This document shows positions 44,863 to 47,733 of a stretch of DNA of 47,733 nt, one piece after another. The stretch is from Chersky-299 sp963749535 (GTDB taxonomy: Bacteria > Actinomycetota > Thermoleophilia > RBG-16-64-13): NCBI GenBank assembly GCA_963749535.1, contig CAVVNF010000006.1, positions 1 through 47,733 of the forward strand, given 5' to 3'. The notes beneath the pieces were generated by a model. The model saw only the letters and a list, made by a program, of their open reading frames with translations, searched no databases and was not told the DNA's origin. The stretch's first letter is position 1. Each line of letters starts with the position of its first letter. The position numbers and the translations under genes are program-made.

Positions 44863-47679
44863 GTGAAAGAGCTGTCGCTCAAGGCGAAAGCCTATATATT
44901 CGCGGTCATCGCCGGCGGCACGGTAGCGGTCGCGTGGCAGGTCGTCCACGTGGGCCACTCGATGGACACAAGAGGTTTTGAACTCCTTGCCGTGGCCACT
45001 GTGCTGGCGGCACTCGCCCATTTCGGCAGCGTGCAAGGGTCCACTCCCAGGTCGAGCTACGATCTGGCGCTGGTGGTCTACGGCTTCGTCCTTATTGTAC
45101 AAGGTCCAGGACCGGCGATCATCGCCTCGGTCTTCGCCTGCCTCTTGGATTGGCTCTGGCACAAGCCGCAATGGTTCATACAGTCTTTCAACATCTGCTC
45201 CCTGGCCATAGCTCTGACCGCGGCCGGCGCCGTATACCACTCGGTGGTGATCGGGTCGCGACCTGTCGGGCCCGTGGCCGCGGCGGGGGTGGTCGGCACG
45301 ATGCTGGTGTTCGTCGCTTTGAATCACGCGATGGTGGCCCTGGCTGTTGGCCTGGGGAGCGGGGAGAACCTTGCCGAAAGCGGCATTCTGGGCGGACTCA
45401 CGCTCGCCATCGACATAGCCCTGGCAGCGGCCGGCGCAGCCGCCGCGGTGATCTGGTTCATCAATCCGTACGCTTGCGTGATCGCTCTCACGCCCGTTTA
45501 CCTGGTCTCCACCACCCTCAGGGTCCCCGCGCTCGAGCGTCAGGCGATGACCGATCCGAAGACCGGCGTCTTTAATGCTCGCCACTTCCAGGAGCTGCTC
45601 GCCACCGAGATGACGCGCGCCAATCGTTTCGATCGCCCGCTCACGGTCATCATGGGCGACCTTGACTTGTTGCGCAACATCAACAATGTCTACGGACACC
45701 TTGCCGGCGACCAAGTCTTGATCAAGGTCGCGGAGATGCTCAAGAGCTCCGTTCGCGACTACGATGTGGTCGCGCGCTTCGGGGGTGAAGAATTCACCAT
45801 CCTGATGACCGAGACCTCGATCGATCAAGCCGCGCCGCGCATCGAGGCGCTTCGCGCCGCGATCGCGGCCGTCGATATAGACATCTCGACCAACGTCGAT
45901 CCCATCCGGACCACCATGAGCTTCGGGCTCGCGGAGCGGGAAACCCCATACGAAACCCCCGAGAAGATAATGCATCGCGCAGACCTGGCCGTGTACAGGG
46001 CCAAGCTCGAGGGTCGAAACCGGGTCCAGGTCTCGAGGCATGACGAAGACGAAAGCCTGGAGTTGGAAGCGCCGCTGAAGACGCCCGGCTCGGCGAGCGC
46101 AGCGGTGATGAGCAAGCCGGTGCTTCTCGTGGCGCCCGGAACATCCAAGGAAACGCGGGCTGGAGACCCGCCGACTCCGGTGCCGCATAGCGAAGCTACC
46201 CAAGACACGCGAGCGATTCCTGCGGCCTCTCCGCGAGCACGAGAAGACCGCGTGCCGCGCCCGCGTCGACCATCGCTCTGGCCGCAGCGACTTATGATCG
46301 CCGGCTTGGGAGTGGCGGCGGTAGGTGCCTTGAGCGTCACGCTCTCTACTCAGGCGTGGATTCCCATCAACTGGCTCGGACTCGGCGTGTTTCTGGCCGT
46401 CGCCGTGCTGGCCGAGGGTCTTGCCGTGGAGATCTACATAAGGGAAACGTCGGTTTCCACGTCGGCCGCCGCGCTGATCGGCGGGGCAGTCCTGTTTGGG
46501 CCCATAGGAGCTCTCTTGATCGCCGCTGGCATAGCCACCGCGGCCATGATGAAACACCGCAGCACGTACAGCCGCCTTGCGTTCAACGGGAGCACCCAAC
46601 TCCTGGCCGGACTCGGCTCGGTCTGGATTGTGCGCCTGCTCGACAGTCCGTCAGCCGGGCAGCCTCCGTGGCTACTCTTCGCGGTTTGCCTCCTCGCCGC
46701 CCTCGCGGTGTATGCGGTCACCACGGGTCTGGTGGCGACGGCTGTGAGTCTTGGTTCCTCCGAGACAGTTAGAAAGACCTGGACGCGCCAGTTCGGTTGG
46801 CTGGCCCCCTACTATCTTGGCCTGGGGGCGTTGGCCGCCTGTTTGGTATTCGGCTTCGTCTATGCCGGGGCGGTCGGGGCGGTGAGTCTGATCGTCCCCT
46901 TGCTGTTGCTTCGCTTCGCTCAGAAGCAGTACATCGATCGCACGGTGACGATGGTGAATCAACTTCGAACGGCCAATACCGAACTGAAGAGCAACGCCGA
47001 GGAGATCACCGTTCTCAACGACGAACTGATGCTCCTTTTGTCCAGTGCCGTAGATCTGCGCGACCCTCACGTGCTCGGACATTCACGGTACGTGACCCGC
47101 TACGCCAGCACTATCGGGAAGGAGCTGGAGCTTCCGGCAGACCGATTGGAAATCCTGCGAAAGGCTGCACTTCTCCATGATATAGGGAAGCTCGCGATCC
47201 CCGACGCAATCCTAAGCAAGGAGGGCCCCCTCACGGACCTCGAATACGAAGAGGTCAAGGAACATCCCGGGGTAGGCGCACATGTATTCGACGACTCCAG
47301 ATTCTTACAAGGTCTTCTTCCTATCGTCCGGCATCATCACGAGAGATACGACGGGGGTGGTTACCCGAGCGGGCTGGCAGGCGAGTCGATCCCCTTGGAG
47401 GCACGTATACTGAGCGTGGCGGACGCTGTGGAAGCTATGGCCTCGGATCGCGCTTACAGGCCTGGTTCCCATCCTGAGATCGTGCTCGACGAGATACGCG
47501 CCAACTCAGGAAGCCAGTTCGATCCAACGGTGGTCGACGCGCTGTGCAGGGCGGTCGAGCGGGGGACCTGTTCGATCGTCAACTCCACCGACGAGATACG
47601 TGGGCGTCGAGACGACTTCCACGTCGAAGCCGTGGAGAAGCGCCGCAAGGGCGCCCCTGCCATCAGACTGGCCAACTGA
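44863..47679 (+). CDS. Membrane GGDEF plus HD-GYP c-di-GMP enzyme
   Basis: 938 residues, intact. Order: six or so transmembrane helices (to about 225); GGDEF domain (about 230-395) with VIMGDLDLLRNINNVYGHLAGD, an intact I-site RDYD five residues before GGEEFTIL (~307), and FGLAERE; a Pro/Arg-rich linker; a second block of about six helices (455-650); then HD-GYP (about 690-870) with LLHDIGKLAIPD (~771), HPGVGAHVF and HHHERYDGGGYPSGL (~825), SVADAVEAMASDRAYR. Both catalytic signatures are complete: it should make c-di-GMP and also degrade it to pGpG/GMP, in two membrane-separated halves. GTG 44863, 84 bases after the repeat protein, probably the same transcript. Confidence 0.93.
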   Translation: MKELSLKAKAYIFAVIAGGTVAVAWQVVHVGHSMDTRGFELLAVATVLAALAHFGSVQGSTPRSSYDLALVVYGFVLIVQGPGPAIIASVFACLLDWLWHKPQWFIQSFNICSLAIALTAAGAVYHSVVIGSRPVGPVAAAGVVGTMLVFVALNHAMVALAVGLGSGENLAESGILGGLTLAIDIALAAAGAAAAVIWFINPYACVIALTPVYLVSTTLRVPALERQAMTDPKTGVFNARHFQELLATEMTRANRFDRPLTVIMGDLDLLRNINNVYGHLAGDQVLIKVAEMLKSSVRDYDVVARFGGEEFTILMTETSIDQAAPRIEALRAAIAAVDIDISTNVDPIRTTMSFGLAERETPYETPEKIMHRADLAVYRAKLEGRNRVQVSRHDEDESLELEAPLKTPGSASAAVMSKPVLLVAPGTSKETRAGDPPTPVPHSEATQDTRAIPAASPRAREDRVPRPRRPSLWPQRLMIAGLGVAAVGALSVTLSTQAWIPINWLGLGVFLAVAVLAEGLAVEIYIRETSVSTSAAALIGGAVLFGPIGALLIAAGIATAAMMKHRSTYSRLAFNGSTQLLAGLGSVWIVRLLDSPSAGQPPWLLFAVCLLAALAVYAVTTGLVATAVSLGSSETVRKTWTRQFGWLAPYYLGLGALAACLVFGFVYAGAVGAVSLIVPLLLLRFAQKQYIDRTVTMVNQLRTANTELKSNAEEITVLNDELMLLLSSAVDLRDPHVLGHSRYVTRYASTIGKELELPADRLEILRKAALLHDIGKLAIPDAILSKEGPLTDLEYEEVKEHPGVGAHVFDDSRFLQGLLPIVRHHHERYDGGGYPSGLAGESIPLEARILSVADAVEAMASDRAYRPGSHPEIVLDEIRANSGSQFDPTVVDALCRAVERGTCSIVNSTDEIRGRRDDFHVEAVEKRRKGAPAIRLAN

Positions 47680-47731
47680 ATGCAGACCGGCCGACTGACT
47701 CAGACCGGCCGACCCAATGAGATTGGCCGAC
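47664..47731. repeat. Short tandem repeats at the window end
   Basis: Four imperfect copies of CAGACYGGCCRAC at 47664-47676, 47683-47695, 47701-47713 and 47720-47731 (last: AGATTGGCCGAC), spaced 18-19 bases, starting inside the last codons of the preceding gene and running off the edge. The palindromic core GGCC makes protein or hairpin binding possible; an assembly edge artefact is also possible. Confidence 0.6.
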
Positions 47732-47733
47732 CC

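Noticed and set aside
47664..47731. CRISPR array
   Set aside because: Repeats are about 13 bases with 5-6-base spacers, and the spacers are not unique sequences of CRISPR length.

Overview
The window is high-GC bacterial DNA. The gene content points to an anaerobe, probably a high-GC Gram-positive (Actinomycetota-like) lineage. It has two complete sets of ferredoxin-dependent 2-oxoacid oxidoreductase genes (KorDABC type), a large heterodisulfide-reductase (Hdr)/MvhD flavin-based electron-transfer cluster, several lipoproteins with classic lipoboxes, a c-di-GMP-I riboswitch and a sigma-28 (WhiG/FliA/SigD)-type promoter. Taxonomy is inference only; no rRNA or tRNA gene was found. Many genes keep strong family similarity but jump reading frame by one base, often in short G or C runs. 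These are annotated as one interrupted gene each; sequencing or assembly indels look more likely than wholesale gene decay.

Layout. 1-4.1 kb: a seven-repeat propeller-like protein, an MDR oxidoreductase and a dead antiparallel paralogue of it, a cupin and a low-GC VOC protein. 4.2-9.1 kb (minus): a DUF5666 exported protein beside an ABC-permease remnant, two small winged-helix-like proteins, and a histidine kinase/response regulator pair plus a STAS protein, flanked by two copies of an unknown 67-68 aa gene with a conserved leader. 9.4-17.8 kb: a secreted trypsin-like protease, a GcvT/LigM-like methyltransferase, a glucosaminidase lipoprotein, a TetR regulator divergent from a CocE-type hydrolase with a cysteine at the nucleophile position, and two more lipoproteins.

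17.9-20.9 kb (minus): ferredoxin, KorA, KorB, KorC and ACT-domain genes. 21.1-23.3 kb: an alpha/beta hydrolase, a copied glucosaminidase tail and a membrane diguanylate cyclase. 23.6-36.7 kb (minus): a 13-kb, mostly translationally coupled unit reading KorD-KorA-KorB-KorC, a ~1145-residue HdrA/GltD hybrid, MvhD, an HdrC-HdrB fusion, an HdrA-MvhD fusion, a DMT transporter and a hydantoinase-like amidohydrolase. It looks like a route that oxidises 2-oxoacids to reduced ferredoxin and routes electrons through a flavin-based (possibly bifurcating, NAD(P)H-linked) Hdr complex.

37-43.6 kb: nitroreductase, DUF763, an ICMT-type methyltransferase, RsgA, an RNB-family ribonuclease and a class I methyltransferase. 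43.9-47.7 kb is the most striking part: a sigma-28-like promoter, a c-di-GMP-I riboswitch with a terminator, a possible small exported peptide, an exported 126-residue protein built from six VAVLWRSS-type repeats, and a 938-residue membrane protein carrying both GGDEF (synthesis) and HD-GYP (degradation) domains. This reads as a self-contained c-di-GMP surface module around an undescribed repeat protein.
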